Shown: positions 7,541-15,214 of the stretch, in pieces
Position numbering within the stretch: position 1 is the first letter of the stretch
Layout: each line of letters starts with the position of its first letter
From: Chloracidobacterium sp. UBA3360
GTDB lineage: Bacteria; Acidobacteriota; Blastocatellia; Pyrinomonadales; Pyrinomonadaceae
DNA: 15,214 bases
Direction of reading: 5' to 3'
NCBI GenBank assembly: GCA_002360555.1
Contig: DEQS01000020.1
Location: 47,138 to 62,351, forward strand
The notes under the pieces: generated by a model
What the model was told of the DNA's origin: nothing
What the model saw: the letters and a program-made list of their open reading frames with translations, nothing else
The model's database searches: none
Position numbers and translations under genes: made by a program

Positions 7541-10019
7541 AACTGCAAATTGGGAAAATTTAAAAGAGATATTTGCGTCGGCACTCGATCTCGATGAGAG
7601 TAAACGTGCGGCATTTATCGCCGAAAGATGTGGTGACGATAAAGAACTCCTCTCCGAAATCGAGTCGTGGCTAGCCTCATACACAGAATCGGAAGATTTC
7701 ATCGAAACTCCTGTGTTTTCATACTCAGAGATCATCGACGAAGCTCCCCAAACGATCGGCAAGCAATTTGGCACTTATAGGATCATTCGTGAGCTAGGTT
7801 TTGGCGGAATGGGGGCCGTTTTTCTTGCCGAACGGACGGACGGTGAGTTCGAGCAAAAAGTCGCCATTAAAGTCATTCGCCAGACGATCGCCGAGAGCCA
7901 CATGGTCGAGCGGTTTCGACGCGAACGCCAGATACTTGCCTCGCTTAATCACCCGAACATCGCCAAATTGCTCGACGGCGGTGTTTCAGAGAATGCAGAA
8001 CCTTTTCTCGTCATGGAATATGTCGATGGCCTTTCGATAGGTAAGTTTGCCGATGCAAAAAACCTTAATATTCGCGAAAAGCTCGGCCTCTTTCTAAAAG
8101 TTAGTGCGGCGGTCGCGTATGCTCACCGCAATCTGATCGTCCACCGTGACATCAAACCGGGAAACATCTTGGTAACCGATGACGGCGAACCAAAGCTGCT
8201 TGATTTCGGGCTTGCAAAGTTAGCGGACGATGGATTGGCAACAGATGCTGAGCAAACCCAGACAGCGTTTCGTGCGTTAACACCGGCTTATGCCAGCCCT
8301 GAACAGATACAGGGCGGACAGATAACAACCGCATCCGACATTTATTCGCTGGGCGTGGTTTTATACGAATTGCTTACCGGCGAGCGGCCGTTTAACCCTG
8401 AGGGAAAGACCTTGGACGAGATAGTCCGGACAAGTGGCTTACGCGAACCTGTGCCGCCTAGCCATCTGGGCCACGCGTCACAGTTAAATGGAGATCTCGA
8501 CAACATTATCTTGACGGCTTTACGGCAGGAACCGGCTCGCCGCTATCAATCGGTCGAACAATTTGCGTCCGATATTCGATCCCACCTTGATGATCGGCCG
8601 GTTTCGGCGCGGCCCAACACAGTTTCATACCGCTTTTCAAAATTTGTTAGCCGCAATCGTCTCGGTGTCGCCGCTGCCGCACTCGTGTTTATAAGTGTCA
8701 TTGCAGGCCTGACCGCGACCATTTGGCAGTACCGCCAGGCTAAGCGTGAGAAAGAAAAAGCGGAAAATGTGAACGCATTTCTCGAAGAAACTCTTAGATA
8801 CTCAAATCCATTCTTGAGCCCCCTAAAAAAAAGCGGGCGCGAGACGACGGTGAACGAGGTTCTCGACGAAGCAGCTCGGCGGCTAGAAAATGGGGAATTC
8901 GATAACGACCCTGATCTAAAGATGGAACTAGAGCGTACAATTGCCTCCACATTCTTTGGGCAAGGCAATTATGTTCGGGCCCGCCAGCATATGGAGCAGT
9001 ACGTCAATCTTGTCAGACAAGCTTACGGGGCAGACGATCCAAAATTTATTTCGGCTTCGGTGATTTGGGGAGGACTTCTCTTTAGCAAGGGCGACATGGA
9101 AGAGGCGGAGACGGTCTATCGTGAATTCTTGCCTCGGCTGCGTTCTGCTTACGCCAAAGGATCTATTGCTCCAAATATAATGGCCGACCATCTAAATAAT
9201 TTCGCCTACCTGCGGCGCACCCAAGGCGATTCACACGAAGCTGAAGCTTTGTTTAGGGAATCCCTCGAAATAGCCCCGCGCCTTAACGACACTGATCGAC
9301 AGGCATTGGCGATAACCCGCTGCACACTCGCATCAACCATCGCCGATCAGGGACGGTTTGGCGAAGCTCTGCAAACCGCACGCGAGGCCGTCGATGACTA
9401 TCGCGCTCGCGGTGAGACCGACACCCCCGGCTACGGTTTTGCCCTTAACATCTACGGCGGCTTTCTTACTGAAACGGGTAATTTCGCCGAAGCGGACGCG
9501 GCTCTGACCGAAGCAAGCGCATTATTCAGCAAATATCTTTCTTCAACGAATTTATGGATAGGCGACAATTTGCGAAATCAGGCTGTGTTATTCGAGCGCC
9601 AGAAAAAATATGACCTTGCTGTTGCCCGTGCGGACGCGGCCGCTAAAATATATCTTGATAACTTTGGCAAACATTATGACAATTACCCGACCGTTCTTAT
9701 CGCCAAAGGTCTTAGCATCACCCATTCGGGATATGCCAAGGACGGTGAGAAACTTTTGCAGGAAGCTGTCGAATTGCGTAACTCGTCGCTTCCCGCCGGA
9801 CACTTCTGGGTAGCGGCGGCAAATGGCGCTCTCGGGGAATGCCTTTTGGTACAAAAGCGATTTCCTGAGGCGGAACGATTATTGAAACAGAGTTTCGAAA
9901 GCCTTTTGGTATCGCAGGAGGCAGGTAGCCCTAGACTTGAAATCGCGCGGGAAAGGCTGATTACACTCTATCGGGCGATCGGCCGTTCGTACCTGAGCGA
10001 ACAATACTTGGTCAAATAG
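7533..10019 (+). CDS. Transmembrane Ser/Thr protein kinase with C-terminal TPR domain (PknB type)
   Basis: This 828-residue protein starts at GTG; an in-frame stop at 7527-7529 excludes earlier starts. Residues 1-75 form a helical leader (WENLKEIFASALDLD, then ERCGDDKELL) typical of this family. The Hanks-type kinase domain spans about 80-355: GFGGMG loop (89-94), catalytic lysine in AIK (K113), HRDIKPGN (204-211, catalytic D206), DFG (224-226) and SPE (255-257). All key residues are present, so it should be active. One membrane helix lies at about 378-398. Residues 410-820 hold tetratricopeptide repeats (for example GNYVRARQHMEQY, GDMEEAETVYREFL, GDSHEAEALFRESL, GRFGEALQTAREAV, KRFPEAERLLKQSF), expected outside the cytoplasmic membrane as a sensor or protein-binding part. 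Its likely target is the overlapping sigma factor; this is inferred from the gene overlap and family precedent. Confidence 0.93.
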   Translation: MNKTANWENLKEIFASALDLDESKRAAFIAERCGDDKELLSEIESWLASYTESEDFIETPVFSYSEIIDEAPQTIGKQFGTYRIIRELGFGGMGAVFLAERTDGEFEQKVAIKVIRQTIAESHMVERFRRERQILASLNHPNIAKLLDGGVSENAEPFLVMEYVDGLSIGKFADAKNLNIREKLGLFLKVSAAVAYAHRNLIVHRDIKPGNILVTDDGEPKLLDFGLAKLADDGLATDAEQTQTAFRALTPAYASPEQIQGGQITTASDIYSLGVVLYELLTGERPFNPEGKTLDEIVRTSGLREPVPPSHLGHASQLNGDLDNIILTALRQEPARRYQSVEQFASDIRSHLDDRPVSARPNTVSYRFSKFVSRNRLGVAAAALVFISVIAGLTATIWQYRQAKREKEKAENVNAFLEETLRYSNPFLSPLKKSGRETTVNEVLDEAARRLENGEFDNDPDLKMELERTIASTFFGQGNYVRARQHMEQYVNLVRQAYGADDPKFISASVIWGGLLFSKGDMEEAETVYREFLPRLRSAYAKGSIAPNIMADHLNNFAYLRRTQGDSHEAEALFRESLEIAPRLNDTDRQALAITRCTLASTIADQGRFGEALQTAREAVDDYRARGETDTPGYGFALNIYGGFLTETGNFAEADAALTEASALFSKYLSSTNLWIGDNLRNQAVLFERQKKYDLAVARADAAAKIYLDNFGKHYDNYPTVLIAKGLSITHSGYAKDGEKLLQEAVELRNSSLPAGHFWVAAANGALGECLLVQKRFPEAERLLKQSFESLLVSQEAGSPRLEIARERLITLYRAIGRSYLSEQYLVK

Positions 10020-10079
10020 TTGTTACAATGAAATGAAGACTGACGGTCCAAAAGTGAATTTCTCTGACCAAATAGGCCA

Positions 10080-11588
10080 ATGACTGATTCAAAAAAAATA
10101 GCCGATCCGTGCGTGATGGTGATCTTTGGCGCGACGGGCGATCTGACCAAACGAAAGCTCTTCCCGGCTCTCAATAATCTTGCCAAAGAGGATTTTCTGC
10201 CGCACAAATTTGCCATCATCGGCGTCGGGCGTCAGGAGATGACGACCGAAGAGTTTCGTGAGCAGATGCTGGCGAACCTCAAAGAGTTCATCCCGGGCGG
10301 TCCTGAGGCAAAGCTCCTAAAATGGTTTGCGGAACGCATCTATTACACGGGCGGCGATTTTGACGACGACAAAAAACTGTTCGGCGATCTCAAAGACCTC
10401 ATCGGCGAGGTTACGACCACGCATCAGATACCGGACAATTATTTTTACTATCTCGCGACGCCGCCTAACCTTTTTGCAAATGTCACGCAAAAGATCGTTA
10501 AAAACGGGCTTGGGAAAGAAGAGGGCAGTAACTGGCGGCGGTTTATCTACGAGAAACCCTTTGGCCGCGATCTCGCATCGGCTCAGGCTCTGAATACCGA
10601 TCTGCTCAAAACCATCAAAGAACGTCAGATCTACCGCATCGACCATTATCTCGGCAAAGAGACAGTGCAAAACATCTTGGTCTTTCGTTTTGGCAACAGC
10701 ATATTTGAGCCGATCTGGAACCGCAATTTTATCGACCACGTCCAGATCACCGTCGCCGAATCTCTCGGCGTCGAGCGGCGCGGCGGTTATTACGATTCGG
10801 CGGGAGCTTTGCGTGACATGATACCGAATCACATCTTACAGCTCGTCACGCTGACAGCGATGGAACCGCCCGTTTCATTTGACGCCGATCCTGTCCGCGA
10901 CGAACAGGCAAAGATATTGCAATCCATCCAGCCTTTTTCGCCGGAGGATGTCCTTAAGAAAACAAGCCGCGGCCAGTACGGCGAAGGCGAGATTGACGAC
11001 AAGAAAGTCCCAGCATACCGCGACGAAGAAATGATCGCGGCGCACTCCAACACTGAGACATTTGCCGCGCTAAAACTCACGCTCGACAACTGGCGTTGGG
11101 CCGACGTACCCTTTTACATCCGGACGGGCAAGCGTATGCCAAAGCGGCATTCGAGCATCGTGATCCAGTTCAAACAGGCGCCGTTTACGCTCTTTCGCGG
11201 CACCCCGGTCGAACGACTGCGGACTAACCGCATCGTCATCCACATCCAGCCCGACGAAGGCATCACACTGCATTTTGGTGCTAAAATCCCCGGCCCCATT
11301 GTACAGATCGGCCCCGTGGATATGGATTTTAACTACGTCGAACATTTTGGCGAACAGGTCTCGACCGGCTACGAACGTCTCCTCTTTGACTGCATGATCG
11401 GCGACGCGACGCTATTTCAGCGAGCTGACATGGTCGAGGCTAGTTGGCGGATCGTCGATCCGGTGCTCGACGTTTGGAGTGCGTTGCCACCCCGAAGTTT
11501 TCCAAATTACGCCGCCGGCAGTTGGGGGCCAAAAGAATCTGACGACCTGCTTGAGGCCGACGGCCGTGCCTGGAAAAATATCGACTAG
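10080..11588 (+). CDS. zwf: Glucose-6-phosphate 1-dehydrogenase
   Basis: It oxidises glucose-6-phosphate to 6-phosphogluconolactone with NAD(P)+, the entry step of the oxidative pentose phosphate and Entner-Doudoroff routes, in the cytoplasm. The 502 residues match the family's usual length. The N-terminal Rossmann motif is GATGDLTKRK (17-26), EKPFG is at 158-162, and the substrate-binding signature RIDHYLGKE is at 186-194 with catalytic H189's neighbourhood intact. The C-terminal part has FYIRTGKRMPK and the usual FQRADMVEASWRIVDP. A stop at 10065-10067 leaves ATG 10080 as the first start; only a weak AGG lies before it. The CorC-type gene starts 9 nt after its stop, so the two are probably co-transcribed. 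6-phosphogluconolactonase and gnd are not in the window. Confidence 0.97.
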   Translation: MTDSKKIADPCVMVIFGATGDLTKRKLFPALNNLAKEDFLPHKFAIIGVGRQEMTTEEFREQMLANLKEFIPGGPEAKLLKWFAERIYYTGGDFDDDKKLFGDLKDLIGEVTTTHQIPDNYFYYLATPPNLFANVTQKIVKNGLGKEEGSNWRRFIYEKPFGRDLASAQALNTDLLKTIKERQIYRIDHYLGKETVQNILVFRFGNSIFEPIWNRNFIDHVQITVAESLGVERRGGYYDSAGALRDMIPNHILQLVTLTAMEPPVSFDADPVRDEQAKILQSIQPFSPEDVLKKTSRGQYGEGEIDDKKVPAYRDEEMIAAHSNTETFAALKLTLDNWRWADVPFYIRTGKRMPKRHSSIVIQFKQAPFTLFRGTPVERLRTNRIVIHIQPDEGITLHFGAKIPGPIVQIGPVDMDFNYVEHFGEQVSTGYERLLFDCMIGDATLFQRADMVEASWRIVDPVLDVWSALPPRSFPNYAAGSWGPKESDDLLEADGRAWKNID

Positions 11589-11597
11589 CGACACTTT

Positions 11598-12914
11598 ATG
11601 GAACTTGAAATTTTCATAGCGGCAGCCATACTCCTCGCCCTGGCTTTTATGGCGACGGTCGATATGGCGTTTTCGCATCTGTCGGATGTAGGATTGCGGC
11701 GGCTTGCGTCTGACGAGGAACTTGCCAACAAAAAAGACTCGGCTAGTTTCTTGCGTGAGATACTAGACAACCGTCCCGGTTTTCGATTTGCACTGTCGTC
11801 CGTTATCCAGGTCTTATTGATCTGCGTTTCGATACTCGTGACCGTGATCATTTCCGAATTTGTACCGACGCGGCCTAAATTACTGATCGCTGGACTAGCG
11901 ATTGCCATTACTGCGACCGTTTTGGTGCGTCAGATCATACCGCGCCTGCTGATCCGCAAAGATACCGAGAAAAAGCTGCTCTTTCTGCTGCCGGTCATCC
12001 GCCCGATGTACGCATTTGTTTCGTTTTTTGTCGATCCGATCACTAACCGCCGACGTGCGAAAGCTCTGCAAAAACTTGAATCGACCATCGCACCCGACTC
12101 TGCCGAAGAGCGTGCCGACGACAACGCCGAAGACTTTCAGGCGCTGATGGAGGTCGGCGAGGCCGAGGGCATCATCGAGGAAAGCGAACGCGAAATGATA
12201 GAGACGCTCGTCGAATTTGGCGACACGCTCGCCGGCGAGATCATGACCCCGCGTACGGGTATTATCGGGGTCCCGGTCGGCACGCTTATCAAAGACGCCC
12301 GCGATGTCATCATCGAGGAAAAATACTCACGCCTGCCCGTCTATCGCGACACCATCGATAATGTCGAGGGTATGATCTACGTCCGCGACCTGCTTGCGGC
12401 TCTCGCCACCGGACAAAAAGAAAATCCGGTCGAGACCATAATGCGTGACGTTTTCTTCGTGCCCGAAACAAAAACGGCGGCCGAGCTACTCAAATCGATG
12501 CAGCAAAATCACGTCCAGATCGCCGTTGTCATTGACGAATACGGCGGCGTCGCGGGCCTCGTCACCGTGGAAGACATTATCGAAGAGATCGTCGGGGAGA
12601 TCGAAGACGAGGATACCGAACAGGAAGAGGTCATCGAGATCATCGAGGGCGAAGGCGGATATTACGACGTGCTCGGCTCGACCGAGATCGACAAGGTCGA
12701 ACGTATCTTCGACATCGAACTAGAGGATGACGAATACACGACCATCGCGGGCCTCGTCACCTCCGAAGCCGGCTACGTACCAAAAGTCGGCGACAAACTC
12801 GAACTAAAAGGACTCGACATCGAGATCCTCAGAGCCGACGAAAAACGCATCACGCTCCTCCGCCTGAGAAAAGCCGAGCTACCAAATGAGGACGAGGACG
12901 CCGCCGATGACTAA
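11598..12914 (+). CDS. CorC/HlyC-type (CNNM family) membrane protein with CBS pair
   Basis: This 438-residue inner-membrane protein is of the type annotated as hemolysin or magnesium/cobalt efflux protein. The N-terminal DUF21/CNNM part has hydrophobic segments at about 5-25, 66-87, 95-115 and 128-147. The cytoplasmic CBS pair spans about 215-335, with the family motifs MTPRT (216-220), SRLPVY (244-249) and VIDEYGGVAGLVTVEDIIEE (311-330). The C-terminal CorC_HlyC domain (about 350-425) contains YYDVLGSTEIDKVE and YTTIAGLV. The protein ends in an acidic tail (NEDEDAADD). Family members are linked to Mg2+ or other divalent-cation transport and CBS domains usually bind ATP-Mg; the actual substrate cannot be told from sequence. 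It starts 9 nt after zwf without a visible Shine-Dalgarno, which suggests translation by readthrough from zwf. Confidence 0.93.
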   Translation: MELEIFIAAAILLALAFMATVDMAFSHLSDVGLRRLASDEELANKKDSASFLREILDNRPGFRFALSSVIQVLLICVSILVTVIISEFVPTRPKLLIAGLAIAITATVLVRQIIPRLLIRKDTEKKLLFLLPVIRPMYAFVSFFVDPITNRRRAKALQKLESTIAPDSAEERADDNAEDFQALMEVGEAEGIIEESEREMIETLVEFGDTLAGEIMTPRTGIIGVPVGTLIKDARDVIIEEKYSRLPVYRDTIDNVEGMIYVRDLLAALATGQKENPVETIMRDVFFVPETKTAAELLKSMQQNHVQIAVVIDEYGGVAGLVTVEDIIEEIVGEIEDEDTEQEEVIEIIEGEGGYYDVLGSTEIDKVERIFDIELEDDEYTTIAGLVTSEAGYVPKVGDKLELKGLDIEILRADEKRITLLRLRKAELPNEDEDAADD

Positions 12915-12928
12915 TGCACGGTTTGGGT

Positions 12929-12934
12929 TATAAT
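12929..12934 (+). promoter_or_regulatory. Candidate -10 box of the peroxiredoxin gene
   Basis: TATAAT lies 30 nt before the ATG. ATGACT (12907-12912) is a 4-of-6 match to TTGACA at 16-bp spacing and overlaps the end of the CorC-type gene. The arrangement suggests that the peroxiredoxin has its own promoter. Confidence 0.5.
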
Positions 12935-12964
12935 CTTGAGTAAAGAAAAACGGAGACAAAACAT

Positions 12965-13627
12965 ATGGGATTACGTTTAGGTGACGAAGCACCGGATTTT
13001 ACTGCGGAGACTACGCAGGGAACGATCAATTTTCACGAATGGCTTGGCGATAGTTGGGGTGTATTGTTTTCGCATCCTAAGGATTTTACGCCGGTATGTA
13101 CTACGGAACTTGGTATGGCGGCGAGACTCAAGCCGGAGTTTGACAAGCGAAACGTCAAGGTCATCGGTCTCAGCGTCGATCCGGTCGAGGGGCACGAACG
13201 TTGGTCACACGATATCGGGGAGGTCACCGGCCACGCACCCAATTATCCGATGATCGGCGACACTGACCTGCACGTCTCAAAGCTCTACGGCATGCTGCCC
13301 GCCGAGGTTGCTGGCTCAAGTGAGGGGCGTACCGCTATGGACAATATGACCGTTCGCAATGTCTTTGTCATCGGCCCGGACAAAAAGGTCAAGCTGATCC
13401 TCGTCTATCCAATGAGCACCGGGCGAAACTTTGACGAGGTACTGCGTGTGATCGATTCGATGCAATTGACCGCCAAATACAGCGTCGCAACACCGGTAAA
13501 CTGGCAAGACGGCGATGACTGTATCATCGTCCCCGCAGTCTCGAACGATGACGCTAAAGAGAAATTCCCTAAGGGTTGGAACGAGATCAAGCCATATTTA
13601 CGCGTAACGCCGCAGCCGAATAAGTAA
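12965..13627 (+). CDS. 1-Cys peroxiredoxin, Prx6 type
   Basis: This cytoplasmic thiol peroxidase reduces hydrogen peroxide and organic hydroperoxides. Its 220 residues match the Prx6 group. The active site is HPKDFTPVCTTE, with peroxidatic C45 and T42 of the PxxxTxxC motif; the conserved active-site arginine is R131 in MTVRNVFVIGP. The C-terminal domain carries WQDGDDCIIVP and FPKGWNEIKPYLRVTPQP, typical of Prx6. A second cysteine, C186, lies in that domain; whether it acts as a resolving residue is unclear. GGAG (12952-12955) lies 9 nt before the ATG and supports the start. The reductant is not encoded nearby. It follows zwf, whose NADPH may feed peroxide defence, but the link is only positional. 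Confidence 0.95.
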   Translation: MGLRLGDEAPDFTAETTQGTINFHEWLGDSWGVLFSHPKDFTPVCTTELGMAARLKPEFDKRNVKVIGLSVDPVEGHERWSHDIGEVTGHAPNYPMIGDTDLHVSKLYGMLPAEVAGSSEGRTAMDNMTVRNVFVIGPDKKVKLILVYPMSTGRNFDEVLRVIDSMQLTAKYSVATPVNWQDGDDCIIVPAVSNDDAKEKFPKGWNEIKPYLRVTPQPNK

Positions 13628-13633
13628 GATGTA

Positions 13634-13695
13634 GCCCACGAAACACACCAAAGACACGAAATGAGGATTTCCTATTTTTCGCGTGTTTCGCGGGC
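13634..13695. repeat. 62-nt near-perfect palindrome (hairpin element)
   Basis: Arms GCCCACGAAACAC (13634-13646) and GTGTTTCGCGGGC (13683-13695) match at 12 of 13 pairs, and the pairing continues inward to a 4-nt loop (13663-13666). Over 29 possible pairs I count 5 mismatches and one G-U. It occupies most of the gap between the peroxiredoxin and biotin-carrier genes. No T-tract follows, so it is not a standard terminator. It resembles REP-like or MITE-like palindromic repeats scattered in intergenic DNA; other copies are not in this window. Confidence 0.75.
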
Positions 13696-13707
13696 ATATA
13701 AATTCCT

Positions 13708-14199
13708 ATGAAACTTCAAGCCAAAATTAACGGCGAAAAGCTCGATGTCGAGATAGTCGAGCAAGACGGAAAAACTAGGGCGTTAGTCGGCGGGCGCGAA
13801 TATAAGCTTGAGGTGTCACAGCCCGAGCCCGGCATTTTTGCTCTACGAAACGGTCACAAGATGACTGAGGCTTTTGTTTCGCCGGACACTAACCAAGTCG
13901 TTATCGGCGGGCATGAATTCGAGGTTGAGATCGCCGACCCGAAACGGCTTCGCGGTGCGGGTGCGGATCACGAACACGGGGAAGGTATTGCCGAGATCAA
14001 AACCGCAATGCCCGGCAAGGTCGTCCGCATCCTTGTTGCCGTTGGTGCCGAAGTAGAAAAAGGCGATGGCGTCATCGTTGTCGAGGCGATGAAGATGCAA
14101 AACGAAATGAAATCCCCAAAAACCGGCGTCGTCACCAAGATCAATGCCTCCGAAGGCGACACCGTCGCGGCCGGCGATATACTCGTCGTGATCGAATAA
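13708..14199 (+). CDS. Biotin carboxyl carrier protein (biotin/lipoyl attachment domain protein)
   Basis: This 163-residue carrier subunit belongs to an acyl-CoA carboxylase or a related biotin-dependent enzyme. The biotinyl domain is at about 95-163: AMPGKVVRILV, then the attachment motif EAMKM (126-130) with K129 as the biotin lysine, and a closing stretch EGDTVAAGDILVVIE. The first 90 residues form a beta-rich region without a recognised motif, as in stand-alone carriers related to propionyl-/acetyl-CoA carboxylases. The biotin carboxylase and carboxyltransferase partners are not in this window. No clear Shine-Dalgarno precedes the ATG; the hairpin ends 12 nt upstream. The methyltransferase gene follows after 8 nt. 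Confidence 0.92.
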   Translation: MKLQAKINGEKLDVEIVEQDGKTRALVGGREYKLEVSQPEPGIFALRNGHKMTEAFVSPDTNQVVIGGHEFEVEIADPKRLRGAGADHEHGEGIAEIKTAMPGKVVRILVAVGAEVEKGDGVIVVEAMKMQNEMKSPKTGVVTKINASEGDTVAAGDILVVIE

Positions 14200-14207
14200 G
14201 GCATCAG

Positions 14208-15182
14208 ATGACCGAGATCATCGCCCACGCGGACGGCGAGCTGCAAATAATAGAAATGGACAACGGGCTCCGCCGCGTGACCGTCCGGCCGGCGGATGAC
14301 TCGCAATTCGTACCCATTTATTCCTGCGAAACAACCTATCCGACCGATCTCATTGAAAAGATCCTCGCCGTCAAAGGTATCGCATGGGTCTGCGATGAGT
14401 TGGGTCGCGACGAAGATCCAAATTACGTCTCAAAATATTTGCTAAATGATCTCGCCGCATATTTTGCGCCGTCCGACATTGCGGGTAAAAGAGTGCTTGA
14501 TTTCGGCTGCGGCAGCGGAGCCTCGACCGCGATCCTCGCCCGCGAGTATCCGGATGCTGAGTTTACAGGCGTCGAACTGCGTGCTGATCTCCTTGAGATC
14601 GCGAAGGCGCGCTCGGCACACTACGGCTTGAAAAACTGTAGCTTTATCGTCTCACCGGACGGATCGAGCCTGCCGCCGGACCTAGGTGAATTCGATATCG
14701 TGATAATGAGTGCGGTAGTCGAGCATCTGCTGCCGAACGAACGTCCCATAATCTTGCCGTTGCTTTGGAACCGAGTAAAACCCGGCGGGTATTTATTCCT
14801 CGACCAAACGCCTTACCGCTATTTTCCGATCGAGCTACATACAACGATGCTGCCATTTATCAACTATCTTCCGGACAGCCTCGCGTTTGTTTATGCAAAG
14901 ACATTCTCGAAACGTATCAATGCGGGTGAAACGTGGGAATCGCTTCTAAGACAAGGCATTCGGGGAGCGACAGAAAAAGAGATCAAAAAGCTATTGGCAA
15001 ATAGTGAGATGTTGATCTGCCTCGGAGAGGTAAACGACCGCATAGATCTTTGGCTTAGAAATACAAACCCAAACAATATGGCCGCCGCAAAACGCCTGAC
15101 CAAAGGCGTCTTAAAACTGCTCTATAAAACCACAGGCATTTGCATGGTCCCCGATCTCGCTCTCGCATTTCGCAAGAGTTAG
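14208..15182 (+). CDS. Class I SAM-dependent methyltransferase
   Basis: This is a 324-residue protein. The SAM-binding fold starts at about 95: motif I VLDFGCGSGAS (96-106), acidic residue E123 in FTGVELRADLL, FDIVIMSAVVEHLL (162-175), and RVKPGGYLFLDQ (189-200) as post-motif III. An N-terminal extension of about 90 residues (for example QFVPIYSCETTYP) and a C-terminal part of about 110 residues were not recognised; they may set the substrate, which I cannot name. AAGG (14198-14201) overlaps the upstream stop and lies 6 nt before the ATG, supporting co-translation with the biotin-carrier gene. A functional link to biotin-dependent carboxylation is not evident. Confidence 0.88.
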   Translation: MTEIIAHADGELQIIEMDNGLRRVTVRPADDSQFVPIYSCETTYPTDLIEKILAVKGIAWVCDELGRDEDPNYVSKYLLNDLAAYFAPSDIAGKRVLDFGCGSGASTAILAREYPDAEFTGVELRADLLEIAKARSAHYGLKNCSFIVSPDGSSLPPDLGEFDIVIMSAVVEHLLPNERPIILPLLWNRVKPGGYLFLDQTPYRYFPIELHTTMLPFINYLPDSLAFVYAKTFSKRINAGETWESLLRQGIRGATEKEIKKLLANSEMLICLGEVNDRIDLWLRNTNPNNMAAAKRLTKGVLKLLYKTTGICMVPDLALAFRKS

Positions 15183-15214
15183 ATAATCGTTCAGCCCCTG
15201 AGCATGCTCAACAG

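Noticed and set aside
10008..10029. Promoter for zwf (TTGGTC and TACAAT)
   Set aside because: TACAAT resembles a -10 box, but the spacing to TTGGTC is only 10 bp and no better -35 is present.
10317..10832. Minus-strand open frame of 171 codons
   Set aside because: It lies entirely within zwf, whose motifs are intact, and its own sequence shows no known domain.
13634..13695. Rho-independent terminator after the peroxiredoxin gene
   Set aside because: The stem is long but imperfect and no run of T follows on either strand at the expected position.
13634..13695. CRISPR-like repeat
   Set aside because: CGAAACAC-like units occur only as one inverted pair; there are no regularly spaced direct repeats with spacers.
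15199..15210. 12-bp palindrome TGAGCATGCTCA at the right edge
   Set aside because: It is a short perfect palindrome near the window end with too little flanking sequence to assign it as operator or terminator.

Overview
The window reads as a chromosomal segment of a moderately GC-rich, Gram-negative-type bacterium, most likely an Acidobacteriota member of the Blastocatellia/Pyrinomonadaceae kind. This placement is an inference. It rests on an ECF sigma factor paired with a membrane Ser/Thr kinase carrying C-terminal TPR repeats, a giant secreted CSLREA/beta-helix protein, and housekeeping genes of that general flavour. No rRNA or other taxonomic marker is present, and I see no tRNA, CRISPR array, transposase or integrase.

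Left part (1-6848, minus strand). This is one uninterrupted open frame that runs off the left edge. It gives at least 2282 codons of a secreted protein: signal peptide, FG-GAP/VCBS-like Ca-binding repeats, a charged linker, then two tandem copies of a unit made of a CSLREA-type motif, a right-handed parallel beta-helix and an LQNYP-containing beta-sandwich-like module. The second copy is cut by the window edge. All plus-strand open frames here are antisense shadows.

Divergent control region (6849-6979). It holds a strong Shine-Dalgarno for the giant gene, an A10 tract, a 9-bp direct repeat and a TATAAT box in front of the sigma gene.

Middle (6980-10019, plus strand). A short ECF sigma factor overlaps by 8 nt a GTG-started 828-residue kinase (cytoplasmic kinase domain, one membrane segment, TPR domain). 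Sigma region 2.2 has QATA where classical ECFs have the acidic DAED. This suggests control by phosphorylation from the neighbouring kinase rather than by an anti-sigma factor. The divergent giant protein is an obvious candidate target.

Right part (10080-15182, plus strand). The genes are glucose-6-phosphate dehydrogenase (zwf), a CorC/HlyC-type membrane protein with a CBS pair, a 1-Cys Prx6-type peroxiredoxin with its own apparent promoter, a biotin carboxyl carrier protein, and a SAM-dependent methyltransferase. A 62-nt near-perfect hairpin (13634-13695) fills most of the gap between the peroxiredoxin and biotin-carrier genes and looks like a repetitive palindromic element. These genes look like ordinary metabolism and redox maintenance: NADPH supply, peroxide removal and acyl-CoA carboxylation.
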